A stretch of DNA of 64,000 nucleotides from Ovis canadensis (GCF_042477335.2 NC_091255.1:36124501-36188500); one strand, 5' to 3'. Counted from the stretch's first letter, positions 45,617 to 57,595 are shown. Translations and numbers: made by a program. Notes: generated by a model not told the origin, from the sequence alone.

Positions 45617-46279
45617 AAACAAAAAAAGCTGGACAGGCTGAAGGTCCCTGCGACATTTGGATCCATCCTAGGTACAGTCCTCTGGGGCTTGGGGATCTGC
45701 TTCCCTAGTGTTCTTCAGCATTGAAGACCCCTCAGAAGTCAGCAGCCAGTCTTTCTTTAGCCCAGCAGTGGTTGGCACTCCCAGGCCCTTCTCTGGCTGC
45801 CGTTGCCTCTTGTGTGTCCTGTGGCAGCCCCCAGCTCCAGTCGCCCTCTGACCGCTGTCCTCCTCCATGAGGATTTGTGGGAACTGACTTCTATCTCACC
45901 GTCTCAGGCCACGAGGGGACTGGGTGGGGGGCTGCCACTGCCTCTGTCACAGTCCCTGCTGTGATTCTGTGATCTGCAGCCCAGCTCCGTTCAGCCAACA
46001 AGGAGATGCTCTCACCCTCGAAGACATCTCCAGTCTCCAAAAATGGTTCTTCCAGAAAGTCGCCCCTTGGCATTTGTTTGCAAAAGTGTAGCCCTCGGCC
46101 CAGATGCTCCCACCAACTCCGATTCTTTCCCTCCTTCCCTGTGTTTAGCTCCCCAGCAGCCTGGGGAGGAGGAAATGGGAGTATAGATTATGGCTGGGCC
46201 AATTCTACAAACTCTCAGAAAGCCCTTGGGATGGGGATGCAGGTGAGAGTAACTGAGTCATTTGTTGCTTTCTCTATTT
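45617..46279. other. Unassigned intergenic stretch
   Basis: Unique-looking. No coding signal supported. Confidence 0.3.
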
Positions 46280-46396
46280 TATTTTTATTATTATTTTTGG
46301 CTGCACTGTGCAGCATTTGGAACCATAGTTCCCAGGCCAGAGCACCCTGCATTGGAAGCTCCGGGTCTTAACCACTGGACCACCAGGGAATTCCTG
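46280..46396 (-). mobile_element. CHR-type SINE, antisense
   Basis: 'ttttggctgcactgtgcagc', reversed B-box area, head 'ccaccagggaattcct'. Confidence 0.75.
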
Positions 46397-46577
46397 GGTT
46401 CCCCTCTAGAATGTGGAGTACTTAGAACTTAACAGTTTTAGCTGGGGGCTCTAATTCTAATTCTGTGGCCACAGGAAAAGTTTTACTCAACACCTGTTAC
46501 ACAAGAGTTAACGATGCATTTCATGAACGTGTTATACAATCAGCATTTTCTAAAATGCCAAATGAAATTACCTTTTG

Positions 46578-46697
46578 AGAAGGAAATGGCAACTCATTCC
46601 AGTATTCTTGCCTGGAAAATCCTACAGACAGAGGAGCCTGGTGGACTACATTCCATGGGGTCGCAAAGAATCAGGCACGACGGAGCAACTGAACACC
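46578..46697 (+). mobile_element. BovA monomer (Bov-tA 3' part)
   Basis: 'gagaaggaaatggcaactca' to 'cggagcaactgaac'. The tRNA-like head is absent. Confidence 0.82.
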
Positions 46698-47050
46698 AAC
46701 ACATGCACCTACCACAAAACTCTTAATTTTTTTCATCATGATGAAAAATATTGGTTTATTGGGTTAAAATGTGTTCATGACTACAAGTTCAACAAAGGGC
46801 TTTCCCTTTTAGTCTGCCTCATTATCCAAACCACGATGCCAAGCAAATAAATGTTCACAGTCATCCAATTTATGGCCTTGCCGCACCAGTGTTCTCTTCA
46901 TCACCGGCAAGCCCAGCCAGCACACTGTCTCCTCAGGCTGCTCTCTCGGTCCTGATCGTCTGCTCCTGAGTCCTGAGCCTCCCTCAGAACTTCCAGGTTA
47001 CTTCTGTCAACGTCCTGCCTGATTTAGGGGCACGTGGGTTCTCATGCATA

Positions 47051-47551
47051 ATGTTGACAGGTCTTCCACTTTGGCCCCTGAGGTCACCCCCCTCTCCATG
47101 GTTTAGCTTCTATCCCAGGAAAAATAGGCACTCAGAGCTCTTGCCACACTTTCTGCCAGGGCAGGCTATGGCCCCAGTTAAAACAAAGCCCAAGAGGGCC
47201 ACATCAGCAACAGGAAGGGCCAGCAGCAAAGGGCTCCAGGCCCACTTCAGTGGCAGAAGAGAGGCCAACACTGAGCACTTCACCCTCAGCACTGCCCCCC
47301 AAGGGATGGAGGACTTCTTGGCTCTTGGAGAAAAGGCCCCAGTCTGGGCTGCATCTTGGTGGTCTCCTTGGGCCCTGGTTCCCAAGCCCAGGGCAACACC
47401 CACGTACGCTGAGGCAGGTGGACTGGATGATCATGGATCACCAATCAGAGCCAGTCCCAGAAACTGGTCCTCCCAGCAGTCAGTGCCTTCCCGAGAACGC
47501 TGGAGGACACATCCTGCGATGACACAGCTGTGCGAGATGTTCCTTCAGTAG
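47051..47551 (+). other. Unrecognised 166-codon open frame
   Basis: This is the longest open frame between the two genes that lies outside recognised repeats. A later ATG (47168) opens a basic N-terminus (APVKTKPKRATSATGRASSK). I recognise no domain. Near the end of the frame there is no poly(A) tail or signal. It could be a decayed processed pseudogene or chance. It is not offered as a gene. Confidence 0.2.
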
Positions 47552-47619
47552 CCAGAAAGGAAGCTAGGTAGGTGAGGGTGTTGCGAGCCTTTGCAAGCCC
47601 ATCAACAGTTCACAGGAGG

Positions 47620-47940
47620 GACTTCCCTGGTGGTCCAGAGGTTAAGAATCTGCCATCACTCCCATCCTCTGGACTTCCCTACTGGCTCAGTGGTATAGAA
47701 TCTGTCTGCTAGTGTAGGAGACATGGGTTCTATCCCTGATCCAGGAACTAAGCCCACTCACCACAACTATTGAGCCTGTGCTCTAGAACCCATAGAGCTG
47801 CAACATCTGAGCCACGTGCAGCAACTACTGAAGTGCCCTAGAGCCTGTGCTCCACAACAAGAGAGGCCTGCACCCTCCAACTAGAGTAGCCCCCACTTGC
47901 CTCAACTAGAGAAAGCCCGTGCACAGCAACAAAGGCCCAG
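47620..47940 (+). mobile_element. Two CHR-type SINEs in tandem
   Basis: A short CHR head (47620-47670: GGGACTTCCCTGGTGGTCCA) is followed by a long-form copy from 47672 with B box GGTTCTATCCCTGA and the 3' module seen at 44133. Confidence 0.78.
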
Positions 47941-48224
47941 TACTGCTGCTGCTGCTGCTGCTAAGTCGCTTCAGTTGTGTCCAACTCTGTGCGACCCCAT
48001 AGACGGCAGCCCACCAGGCTCCCCCATCCCTGGGATTCTCCAGGCAAGAACAGTGGAGTGGGTTGCCATTGCCTTCTCCAATGCGTGAAAGTGAAAAGTG
48101 AAAGTGAAGTCGCTCAGTCGTGTCCGACTCTTAGCAACCCCATAGACGGCAGCCCACCAGGCTCCTCCATCCATGGGATTTTCCAGGCAAGAGTACTGGA
48201 GTGGGGTGCCATTGCCTTCTCCTG
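47941..48224 (-). mobile_element. Bov-A2 SINE, antisense, with (CTG)n
   Basis: Antisense counterpart of the copies at 26182 and 53800. It starts with about six CTG units (47944-47961), then two BovA units joined by 'gaaagtgaaaagtgaaagtg'. Confidence 0.9.
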
Positions 48225-48339
48225 GGTTTCTATATTCTCAGTGAAAAAAGAAATGCAGTCACCTTCAGAGTGTGTGTGCAAAGGAAGGAGTGATGTTTTA
48301 TTGGGTGCTTCTTACGAGTCAGAAGCTTTACTTGTGAAA

Positions 48340-48500
48340 GTTTAATGGCAGATTCTTAATCTCCACAACTTTATTAGTCAGACACTATTATAACTCCATT
48401 TCACAGGGGATAACATTGATGCTCAGAAAGGTGGTATGACCTCAGGGCACCTGGTTACTAAGTGACAGTCAGGACTGTGATTTTCCCAAGGTCTTAAATC
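48340..48500 (-). mobile_element. MIR SINE remnant
   Basis: 'aactccatttcacaggggat', 'gctcagaaaggtggtatgac' and 'ctggttactaagtgacagtc' follow antisense MIR order. Confidence 0.6.
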
Positions 48501-48573
48501 CTACACTGTGATTAAAAAGACACACTGCTGAAAGCCAGTCCCTGAAGAGATGGAAGTAACTTTAGACAGCTCT

Positions 48574-49262
48574 TCACTTCAGTTCAATTGCTCAGTCGTG
48601 TCCAGCTCTTTTCAACCCCATGGACTGCAGCATGCCAGGCTACCCTGTCTGTTATGCCCAGAGTCCAAGTCCCCAAAACTGAGAGAATAAGACGTCCACA
48701 GCAATGCAAACGCATAAAGGGGTTTATTGCTAGCTTGAGTTAGGGCCCAGGTCTCATCCAGCACAGTGGAATCCGACAAGAGCCCCGAGCTCTGAATCAC
48801 ATCTACTTTTATACAGACGGTTCTTTGTTTCTGTAACAGCATAGCTGATTGGTTAAACCATTCGCGCGCGAGGGACTTTTAAACCTGGCATCCCTATCTG
48901 GATTGGCTCGGGTCTGGCACGGGGGGGGGGGCTACGGGGATTTTTCTGATTGGTCTAGCTACACTGCCTGCAGGAGTTCCCAGTGCCTCAGCTTTCCTAG
49001 AGACTAAACCTCAGGCCTAGCCTGCCCCTTAGAGCCTGTCCTGGCTCCAGTTTGGTCCTAACACTGTCCATCACCAACTCCTGGAGTTTACTCTAACACA
49101 TGTCCATTGAGTCGATGATGCCATCCAACCATCTCATCCTCTGTCTTCCCCTTCTCCCACCTTCAATCTTTCCCAGCATCAGGGTCTTTTCAAATGAGTC
49201 AGTTCTTCACATCAGGTGGCCAAAGTATTGGAGTTTCAGCTTCAGCATCAGTCTTTCCAGCT
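48574..49262 (-). mobile_element. BovB LINE 3' fragment split by a solo LTR
   Basis: Antisense BovB 3' end in two pieces, 48574-48649 and 49064-49262. They join seamlessly at CCCTGTC|CATCACC once the LTR and one copy of its 5-bp target duplication are removed. Confidence 0.92.
48650..49063 (-). mobile_element. Solo endogenous retrovirus LTR (414 bp)
   Basis: It is bounded by perfect TGTTA...TAACA termini and a 5-bp target duplication CTGTC (48645-48649 and 49064-49068). On the minus strand it carries, in order, three CCAAT boxes (complement of ATTGG at 48949, 48902 and 48848), a TATAAAAG box (complement of 48806-48813) and an AATAAA signal (complement of 48723-48728), the layout of U3, R and U5. 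No internal viral sequence remains, so the two LTRs of a provirus probably recombined. CpGs survive (CGCGCGCG at 48863), hinting at a fairly recent insertion. Confidence 0.93.
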
Positions 49263-49661
49263 TTTCAAGCCTTTTCTTTAGAGCCTTTTCCTCTAAGGCA
49301 GGAGATAGGAGCAGGAAGGCCGAAGTTCGCACCTTTAGTGGGAAGAAAAGGAGTAAAAGAGCTTCCTTTTCTGTGTCCTTGGCGTTGTCGAGGACAAGGA
49401 TGGCCATGTGTTTGCCAATAGCAAGACGAGTGGGGGAAGGCGTGGCAGGTGAGGATTTGGGGTGGCTTTGGTGAAGCTGGGAGTCTGAGAGTAACCTCAG
49501 GAAACTCTGAGGGAAGAGCCATTCCCTGGTGTTAGGTATCGACTGTCTCCCTGAGACCAGCCTTCCAGCTATTCACCTTGAGTTGTCAGACACAAATTAA
49601 GTCTTCCTGAACCTTGTATTCCAGCCCATCGGCCCTGAATACCACCAAGTACCTTTGTAAG
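49263..49661. other. Unassigned stretch next to the split BovB
   Basis: The non-repetitive sequence at 49263-49480 begins abruptly at the BovB 5' truncation point. No domain is recognised. Confidence 0.3.
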
Positions 49662-49875
49662 AGGGATTTCCTCAATGGTTCAGGGGCAAAGAATCTGCCT
49701 ATAATGCGGGAGACTTGGATTCGATTTCTGGGTCGGGAAGATCCTCTGGAGGAGGGCATGGCAACCCACTTCAGCATTCTTGCCTGGAGAATCCCTGAGA
49801 CAGAGGAGCCTGATGGGCTACAATCCATAGAGCGCAAAGAGCTGGACACGGCTGAAGTGACTGAGCATACGTCTT
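49662..49875 (+). mobile_element. Bov-tA SINE
   Basis: Sense copy with head 'agggatttcctcaatggttc' and complete body. Confidence 0.87.
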
Positions 49876-50589
49876 TGTAAGAGCCAGGTGAAACTAAAGG
49901 ATCACCCAGGGGAGTCCTGCCCAAATGTCTGTCCTGCAACATCATGGGATATAATAATACAGGTTTTAATTTATTACATTTTAGTATAACTTATTATCCA
50001 GTAATGGATAACCAGAACAAACCTCTCAGTTTCAGGAGCCCTCTAAAACCTGGCTGAGAGTTTTGAAAAACTCAGATCAGCAATCCACCAATAGATGGTT
50101 TCTGAGAGGGACTCCTCTCAGAAAAGGCAGAATATACATATATTGTTTTTGCCTATTTTTTACCACATCTGAAATTCTTTCTTGGGATCTACCCATTTCC
50201 ACCCTCAATCCATATAGTTTGTATGGAGCTAACTCTAGCCCCAGTTTCAGAGTCTGTGACCAAGGCCAGTTCAGTGAGGATCAGTCCCAGGACACTTGCA
50301 GTTAGACGGGGACATGGTCTTTGCTAAACTGGGTTGCTCAACTGGCAGGATAGAAGTCCAAAGCTGCTGGCCATCATTTCTGCCACCACTTGGGAAAAGC
50401 CTGCCTGAGAATAAGCCAACACAGTTCAACACAGAAGAAAGCAGAAATGAAATATTGAGCCATGGCAATTCCTGACACATGTCCTGGGCACCTGGATCCA
50501 TCCAGGCCTGAAGCCAGTACTCCTGAATTTTCCAGCCACATAAACCAATGTGTTCCTGCATTGTATCAAACTAGCTTGAGTTCATTTAT
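49876..50589. other. Unassigned intergenic stretch
   Basis: No gene or repeat recognised. Confidence 0.3.
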
Positions 50590-50798
50590 TTATTTTAAAA
50601 TTTATTTATTTGGCTGCTTCAGCAACTGGGGTTCTCTCTAGGTGTGGTGCATGGGTTCCAGAGCTGGGCTCAGTAGTTGCAACTCAGGGGCTTAGTTGCT
50701 CTGAGGCAGGTGGGATCTTAGTTCCCCAATCAGGGGTCGAACCTGTGTCCCCTGCACTGGAAGGTGAATTCTTAACCACAGGACCACCAGGGAAGTCC
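50590..50798 (-). mobile_element. CHR-type SINE (long form), antisense
   Basis: 'ctcagtagttgcaactcagg', reversed B box (CAGGGGTCGAACCTGTGTCC) and head 'ccaccagggaagtcc'. Confidence 0.82.
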
Positions 50799-52097
50799 TT
50801 GGTTTGAGTTTAGATTATCCTGTTTTTTCATCTCTGCCTATTAAAACTTCACCAGTTTTTCATGACTAGTTTAAAACTCACCTCCTACAAGAAGCTTTTC
50901 TTGAATTATTTAAGGGATATTTGTTGTTTGGGGTTTCATGTTGCCCAGAAAAGACCTCTTCACATACTTCTGAAAAATCCATACAACCCCCACAGCTCAT
51001 CAGCATCACCAACATGACTTGATGGACACAGCTGCCCTGGCATCTTGTGTGACCCCTTCCTCCTGCTGCACAGCAGTAATTGGACTAAGGGTGGATCTCT
51101 GTTCTAAACTAGGTCAGTGGGAATCCTTTGCCAGGGAACTTGATATTTGAACCAAGATACTATAAACCTGTCTGTCTACTCTCTTAGAGGATATATAAAC
51201 ATGAATTGTGTGGCAGCTATCTCTGTCATGAGAGCTGGAAAACAGAAAGAATTGGTCAAGGGAGACAGAAAAATAATGAGACAAAACAGACATGCAGAGA
51301 ATAGAGATGGAGAGAAATTTCCTGAGTCCCTACAAAGCTTCAGCTCCTGCCTCTAGACGGTCCCTGAGGTCCAGCTGTGTCCTTGTAATAAATCCTCCTT
51401 TGAAAACAAGTTCCTTCTTGCAGGTGTCTGTTACTTTCAAATGAAAGAGTCCTAATTAACTCCATCTTCCCGCCCTCTAGAGTAGTTCAGTCTTGTCTCC
51501 CTTCTATTCTGGATCTGTGTTGCCCTGTGCCATACCTTACCTTGAAGTTGACCCTAGACTTTACCTTAAATGCCAGCTTCAGTCAATTGGTTGTGACTGT
51601 CTGGAGTGCTGGGGTGACAATGCTGCATGAGACTACATCTGGGCTCATGAAGAAAAATACATGGATTGATGGGCAATGTCTGCCATAGGTGTGAGGTGGG
51701 AAGGGGCTGAATGCTCACGTTGTCTGTTTTCTGACCTTATCAAGCATTCTTCTCCTCCCATACCTCACCCAGCTCTGAGCCTCACTTCACATAAGCTCAG
51801 AAGATGAACTTGTTGGATGGATACATGACAAGAATGATTGTCTACATGACCCAATCAGTGGGATAAGTGACAGGGAGTGGAAGATGAGAGGCTGAATTGG
51901 ACAGAATAGACAGAGGCATCTCCTGCTGACAGTTTTGGGATCAAATACACAGGTGTGGTGGCAGGTGGGATTTACAGAGCACTTCCCTCACTTAGCAAAT
52001 CTGCCTAAGTCTTGCTCATTCTACCAAACTCAGTGTGAGCATTCTTACATGAAGGACGCTTTCTCAGACATGCCCCACTCCCATGTTTGAGATAGAT
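50799..52097. other. Unassigned intergenic stretch, possible old LTR
   Basis: Around 51060-51470 the text 'ataaatcctcctttgaaaac' followed by 'agagtcctaattaact' resembles the end of an ancient mammalian LTR, with an AATAAA in place. This is weak. Nothing else is recognised. Confidence 0.3.
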
Positions 52098-52306
52098 GTT
52101 GTTCAGTCATCAAGTCATGTCCGACTCTTCTTGACCCTATGGCCTGCAGCACCCCAGGCTTCCCTATCCCTCACTATCTCCTGGAGTTTGCCCAAGTTCA
52201 TGTCCATTGAATCAGTGATGCCATCCAATCATCTCATCCTCTGTTGCCCTCTTCTCCTCTGCCTTTAATTCTTCTCAGCGTCAGGGTCTTTTCCAGTGAG
52301 TTGGAG
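52098..52306 (-). mobile_element. BovB LINE 3' end fragment
   Basis: Antisense and diverged ('gtcatgtccgactcttcttg' to 'ttttccagtgagttgg'). Confidence 0.85.
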
Positions 52307-52330
52307 ACTTCTGTACTAAGGAAGATTCTT

Positions 52331-52525
52331 CTTAAAAAAATTTTTTTTTGGTTGCCTCAGGGTGCAAAGACTCTCTAGTTGTGTTGTGTAGGCTCGGCAG
52401 TTGTGTTGTGCAAGCTTAGTTGCTTCTCAGTATGTGGGACTTTAGTTCCCTGACCAGGGATTGAACCCACATCCCCTGAATTGCAATGCAGATTCTTAAC
52501 CACTGGACCACCAGGGAAGTCCCAA
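52331..52525 (-). mobile_element. CHR-type SINE (long form), antisense
   Basis: A T run, 'ctctctagttgtgttgtgta', a reversed B box (CAGGGATTGAACCCACATCC) and head 'ccaccagggaagtccc'. Confidence 0.82.
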
Positions 52526-53785
52526 AAGAGGATTCTTCTGATTGAAAGAGTTCCATTTTCTTTCAAAATAAAACTTTTAGTTCAGGTAATCAAAAGCCCG
52601 CGAGTATGAGGCATGACTGGATCCAGGTGTTCACATGAGGGGGGGGGGGTCTGTAAATTACTCAGCTATATTTTTCACCATGTTGCCTTCATTCTCAGCT
52701 GGGTTCTCCCAAAATGGTTATGCAAATGACCAGCAGGAGCTTCAAGGTTTACATCCAGAGCGACTTCTAGGAAATGAAAGTGCTTAAAAAAATTATATCA
52801 GCTACAGAAAAATCCAAGGGCTGATTCTGACTGGCTTGAACAAAGCCACATATTCATCCCCTTATCAGTTCCCCAACTCTGCTCAAGTCTGTTTGGCCAT
52901 GTGGATCACATGCCCACCCCGGGAGCCAGAGGATGAAGTCAGCTCCAAGGTGTTCATATGGGCTGAGAATGGGGAACAGACTAGTCTCTAAAGGAAAATG
53001 AGGTTGTGGTTACCAGAATAAGGGGCATGGATGCTGCTGTCCACACGATGTTCTTTATGTTCCCTGGGACTTTTGCATCAAATCACGAGCTGCTGGGGAA
53101 CAAGGACTTTGTCTTACTTATCTGTTCACCTCCAGCACCCAGCCCAGGACCTAACACAGAAAAGTTCCCTGACCCCTCTCAGCTCATGATTTTACTCATG
53201 ACTCAATGACAGTGATATAACCAGGAAGAAGCTCCCACCCTATCCTCCATCCAGACAGTGACCTCTCTATGACTGTACCCATGAGTCCTAACCCTGTCTT
53301 TTACCATGGAAGGCATGTCCTGCTCTGTCATGAGTGTGCTTCATTGCCTGGCCTTGGTTTCTCCTCCTCCTGGTGCCAGCTCCTCATGTTTCCCTTAGGA
53401 AACCACCCAGTCTCATTCTCAGCCGTGTACTCTGAGTGGGATTAACTCCATCCCCAATTCTAGGGATATACCTTAGTTGGCGCATGATCAGGTCATATAA
53501 GATGGCTGTTTTCTTGCTCTCTATACACCCTCTACTCGACCAGACCTGCTTCACTCACATGACTATCTGATGCTCTTAATTATAGGGCTTAAACAGTAAC
53601 TGCCTACGAGTCTGCCCCTTATCCTGACTGCTGGTTTCCCTGCTAACCACTGAGCCAACCTGATGTTAATTCCTCCTATAAATGGTAACCTCCTCCCCCG
53701 AGTAGTGAAGGCTACCTCCAAGTCTTCCCTGCTGCCTGCCGTCCTCGTGGAGTGTTGCTCCAGGACACTTTATTTTGGACATGTT
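52526..53785. other. Intergenic stretch with a MIR remnant
   Basis: About 53085-53170 reads like an antisense MIR ('ggggaacaaggactttgtct', 'cccagcccaggacctaacac'). A G run lies at 52638-52648. No gene. Confidence 0.4.
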
Positions 53786-53799
53786 AGATCCCCTGTCCA

Positions 53800-54079
53800 G
53801 AGAAGGCAATGGCAACCCACTCCCATACTCTTGCCTGGAAAATCCCATGGACGGAGGAGCCTGATAGGTTGCAGTCCATGGGGTGGCTAAGAGTCAGACA
53901 CGACTGAGCAACTTCACTTTCACTTTTTACTTTCATGCATTGGAGAAGGAAATGGCAACCCACTCCAGTGTTCTTGCCTGGAGAATCCCAAGGATGGCAG
54001 AGCCTGGTGGGCTGCCGTCTATGGGGTCACACAGAGTCAGACACGACTGAAGCGACTTAGCAGCAGCAGCAGCAGCAGC
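53800..54079 (+). mobile_element. Bov-A2 SINE with (CAG)n tail and 14-bp target duplication
   Basis: A dimeric BovA ending in about seven AGC units (54060-54079). AGATCCCCTGTCCA flanks it at 53786-53799 and 54080-54093, an exact duplication. Confidence 0.93.
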
Positions 54080-54318
54080 AGATCCCCTGTCCATCAAACC
54101 ATCGAGGTCCCTGTTGCTGTCTGGGTTTCTCCATCATCCAAGGCAGGCAATTACAAAGCTTGCCGGCCTGCCAGGCTCAGCCCAACAATGTTCTATCCTC
54201 CAGGGCACATTGGTTAGTTCAGGGAGTGGAGTGTAGCCCATTTGGAGCAATGAAAAAAAAAAAAGGAGGGGGTGAGGAGACACTAGCCAGACACTGGGCA
54301 ACTTCTACAAGTGCTACG

Positions 54319-54527
54319 GCTTCCCAGGTGGCTCAGTGGTAAAGAATTTACCTGCCAATACTGGAGACATGGATTCAATCCTTGGTCAGAAGATCCCCAG
54401 GAGAAGGAAACGGCGACCTGTGCCAGTATTCTTGCCTGGGAAATCTCATGGACAGAGGAACCTGGTGGGCTACAGTCTATGGGGGTCACAAAGAGTCAGA
54501 CACAATTTAGCAACCAAGCATACAGGC
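54319..54527 (+). mobile_element. Bov-tA SINE
   Basis: Sense copy: GGCTTCCCAGGTGGCTCAGT head, B-box region 'gattcaatccttgg', complete body. Confidence 0.88.
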
Positions 54528-54669
54528 ACAAGTACTACCTGAAAACGCCTCTCTACTGGTTGGTGTGGTGGCCATCTCATGCCCTGAACCAAATTTACAT
54601 GATCTGAGGAAGAAAGAAGGGAGAATGGATACTGGGTGGGTAATTCATTGTTTGTCTCACACCTGCCTC

Positions 54670-57235
54670 TGGATATTGAAGTGGTTTGCCATTCCCTTCT
54701 CCAGGGGACCAAATTTTGTCAGAATTCTCCACCGTGACCCGTCTGTTATAACTCATAGTTTCATTGAGTTAGACAAGGCTGTGGTCCATGTGATCAGCTT
54801 GGTTAGTTTTCTGTGATTGTGGTTTTCATGCTATCTGTCCTCTGATGGATAAGGAGTAACATGCAAATTCGGCCTTGGAGTACAAAACAAAGCAGGTCAA
54901 AGGCTAACAGAGTTTTGCCAAGAGAACACACTGGTCATAGCAAACACCCTCTTTCAACAACAGAAGAGATGACTCTACACATGGACATCACCAGATGGTC
55001 AACACTGAAATCAGATTGATTATATTCTTTGCAATCAAAGATTCAGAAGCTCTGTACAGTCAGCAAAATCAAGACCAGACCAGGAGCTGACTGTGGCTCA
55101 GATCATGAACTCCTTATTGCCAAATTCAGACTTAAACTGAAGAAAGTAGGGAAAACCACTAGACCACTCAGGTATGACCTAAATCAAATCCCTTATGATA
55201 ATATACTGGAAGTGAAAAATAGATTCAAGGGATTAGATCTGATAGACAGAGTACCTGAAGAACTATGGATGGAGGTTCGTGACATTGTACCAGAGGCAGT
55301 GATCAAGATCATCCCCAAGAAAAAGAAATGCAAAAAGGCAAAATGGTTGTCTGAGGAGGCTTTACAAATAGCTGAGAAAAGAAGAGAAACTAAAGGCAAA
55401 GGAGAAAAGGGAAGATACACCAATGTGAATACAGAGTTTCCAAGAATAGCAAGGAGAGATAAGAAAGCCTTCCTCAGTGATCAATGCAAAGAAATAGAGG
55501 AAAACTATAAAATGGGAAAGATTAGAGATCCCTTCAAGAAAATTAGAGATACCAAGGGAACATTTCATGCAACAGTGGACACAATAAAGGACAGAAAGGG
55601 TATGGGCCTAACCGAAGCAAAAGACATTAAGAAGAGGTGGCAAGAATACACAGAAGAACTATACAAAAAAGAACTTCATGACGCAGATAACCACGATGGT
55701 GTGATCACTCACCTAGAGCCAGACATCCTGGAATGCGAAGTCAAGTGGGCCTTAGGAAGCATCACTATGAACAAAGCTAGTGGAGGTGATGGAATTCCAG
55801 CTGAGCTATTTCAAATCCTGAAAGATGATGCTGTGAAAGTGCTGCACTCAATATGTCAGAAAATCTGGAAAACTCAGCAGTGTCCGCAGGACTGGGAAAG
55901 GTCAGCTTTCATTCCAATCCCAAAGAAAGGCAATGCCAAAGAATGTTCAGACTACCACACAATTGTACTCATTTCACATGCTAGCAAAGTAGTGCTCAAA
56001 ATTCTCCAAGCCTGGCTCTAACAGTACGTGAACTGAGAACTTCCATATATACAAGCTGGATTTAGAAAAGGCAGAGAAACCAGAGATCAAATTGCCAACA
56101 TCAGTTGGATCATCGAAAAAGCAAGAGAGTTCCAGAAAAACATCTATTTCTGCTTTATTGACTATGCCAAAGCCTTGACTGTGTGGATGAAAACAAACTG
56201 TGGAAAATTCTTCAAGAGATGGGAATACCAGACTACTTGACCTGCCTCTTGAGAAACCCGTATGCAGGTCAGGAACCTACAGTTAGAACTGGACATGGAA
56301 CAACAGACTGGTTCCAAATAGGAAAAGGAGTACATCAAGCCTGTATATTGTCACCCTGCTACTTATATGCAGAGTACATCATGAGAAAGGCTGGGCTGGA
56401 TGAAGGACAAGCTGGACTCAAGATTGCTGGGAGAAATATCAGTAACCTCAGATATGCAGATGACAATACCCTTATGGCATAAAGTGGAGAAGAACTAAAG
56501 AGCCTCTTGATGAAAGTGAAAGAGGAGAATGAAAAAGTTGGCTTAAAGCTCAACATTCAGAAAACAAAGATCATGGCATCCAGTCCCATCACTTCATGGC
56601 AAATAGATGGGGAAACAGTGGAAAGAGTGGCAGACTCTATTTTCTTGGGCTCCAAAATCACTGCAGATGGTGACTGCAGCCATGAAATTAAAAGATGCTT
56701 GCTCCTGGGAAGAAAAGCTATGACCAACCTAGACAGCATACTAAAAAGCAGAGACATTACTTTGTCAACAAAGGTCCATCTAGTTAAAACTATGTTTTTT
56801 CCAGTAGTCATGTATGGATGTGAGAGTTGGATTATAAAGAAAGCTGAGCGCCAAAGAACTGATGCTTTTGAACTGTGGTGTTGGAGAAGACTCTTGAGAG
56901 TCCCTTGGACTGCAAGGAGATCCAACCAGTCCATCCTAAAGGAAATCAGTCCTGAATATTCACTGGAAGGAGTGATGTTGAAGCTGAAACTCCAATACTT
57001 TGGCCACCTGATGAGAAGAACTGACTCACTGGAAAAGACCCTGATGCTGGGAAAGATTGAGGGCAGGAGGATAGGGGATGACAAAGGATGAGATGGTTGG
57101 ATGGCATCATTGACTCAATGGACATGAGTTTGAGTAAACTCTGGGAGTTGGTGATGGACAGGGAGGCCTGGCATGCTGCAGTCCATGGGGTCACAAAGAG
57201 TTGGACACGACTGAGCAACTGAACTGACTGACTGC
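54670..57235 (+). mobile_element. BovB LINE, longest copy, non-functional
   Basis: Sense BovB from the end of the endonuclease domain onward. The 330-codon frame at 55029-56021 carries SDHELLIAKFRLKL (endonuclease C-terminus), then WALGSITMNKASGGDGIPAE. The frame is broken near 56020. A second frame holds RT motifs to YADDNTLMA, then TAA at 56480, and the last frame (56507-57091) holds AFELWCWRRLL. A one-base deletion disturbs YAKAFD near 56175. Bases 54670-54850 are 5' BovB sequence in reversed orientation, as in the copy at 15333. Confidence 0.92.
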
Positions 57236-57489
57236 CACTGAATACTTCAGTTACAGTAGCCAAGTGAATTGTCAACATCAGTTCTGGTTAGAATTTTCTG
57301 TTGTTGAACCTGTTAACCTCCAGCTTTTTGTATCTGTGAGAGCCTGGGGTCCTGTCCCCATTTGTGCTCTGGATCCTGCTTCTTCCTCTTGTCAAGGATT
57401 TTAATTCTGAGGTTAACACTTCTCCTCCAGCATCAATTTCCTTGCCTCTTTCCCAACAACACGAACATGCCTTGGGGGCAGTTGTTCTC

Positions 57490-57524
57490 AAGATTGACAG
57501 CATATTAGAATCACCTGGGAAGAT

Positions 57525-57595
<71 letters not shown>

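Noticed and set aside
55029-56021. A 330-codon frame as a novel gene
   Set aside because: It is the endonuclease-to-RT part of a BovB LINE, and the flanking frames continue the same element.
57527-57595. CRISPR-like or regulatory array
   Set aside because: Simple TC and AC dinucleotide tracts, an ordinary mammalian microsatellite.
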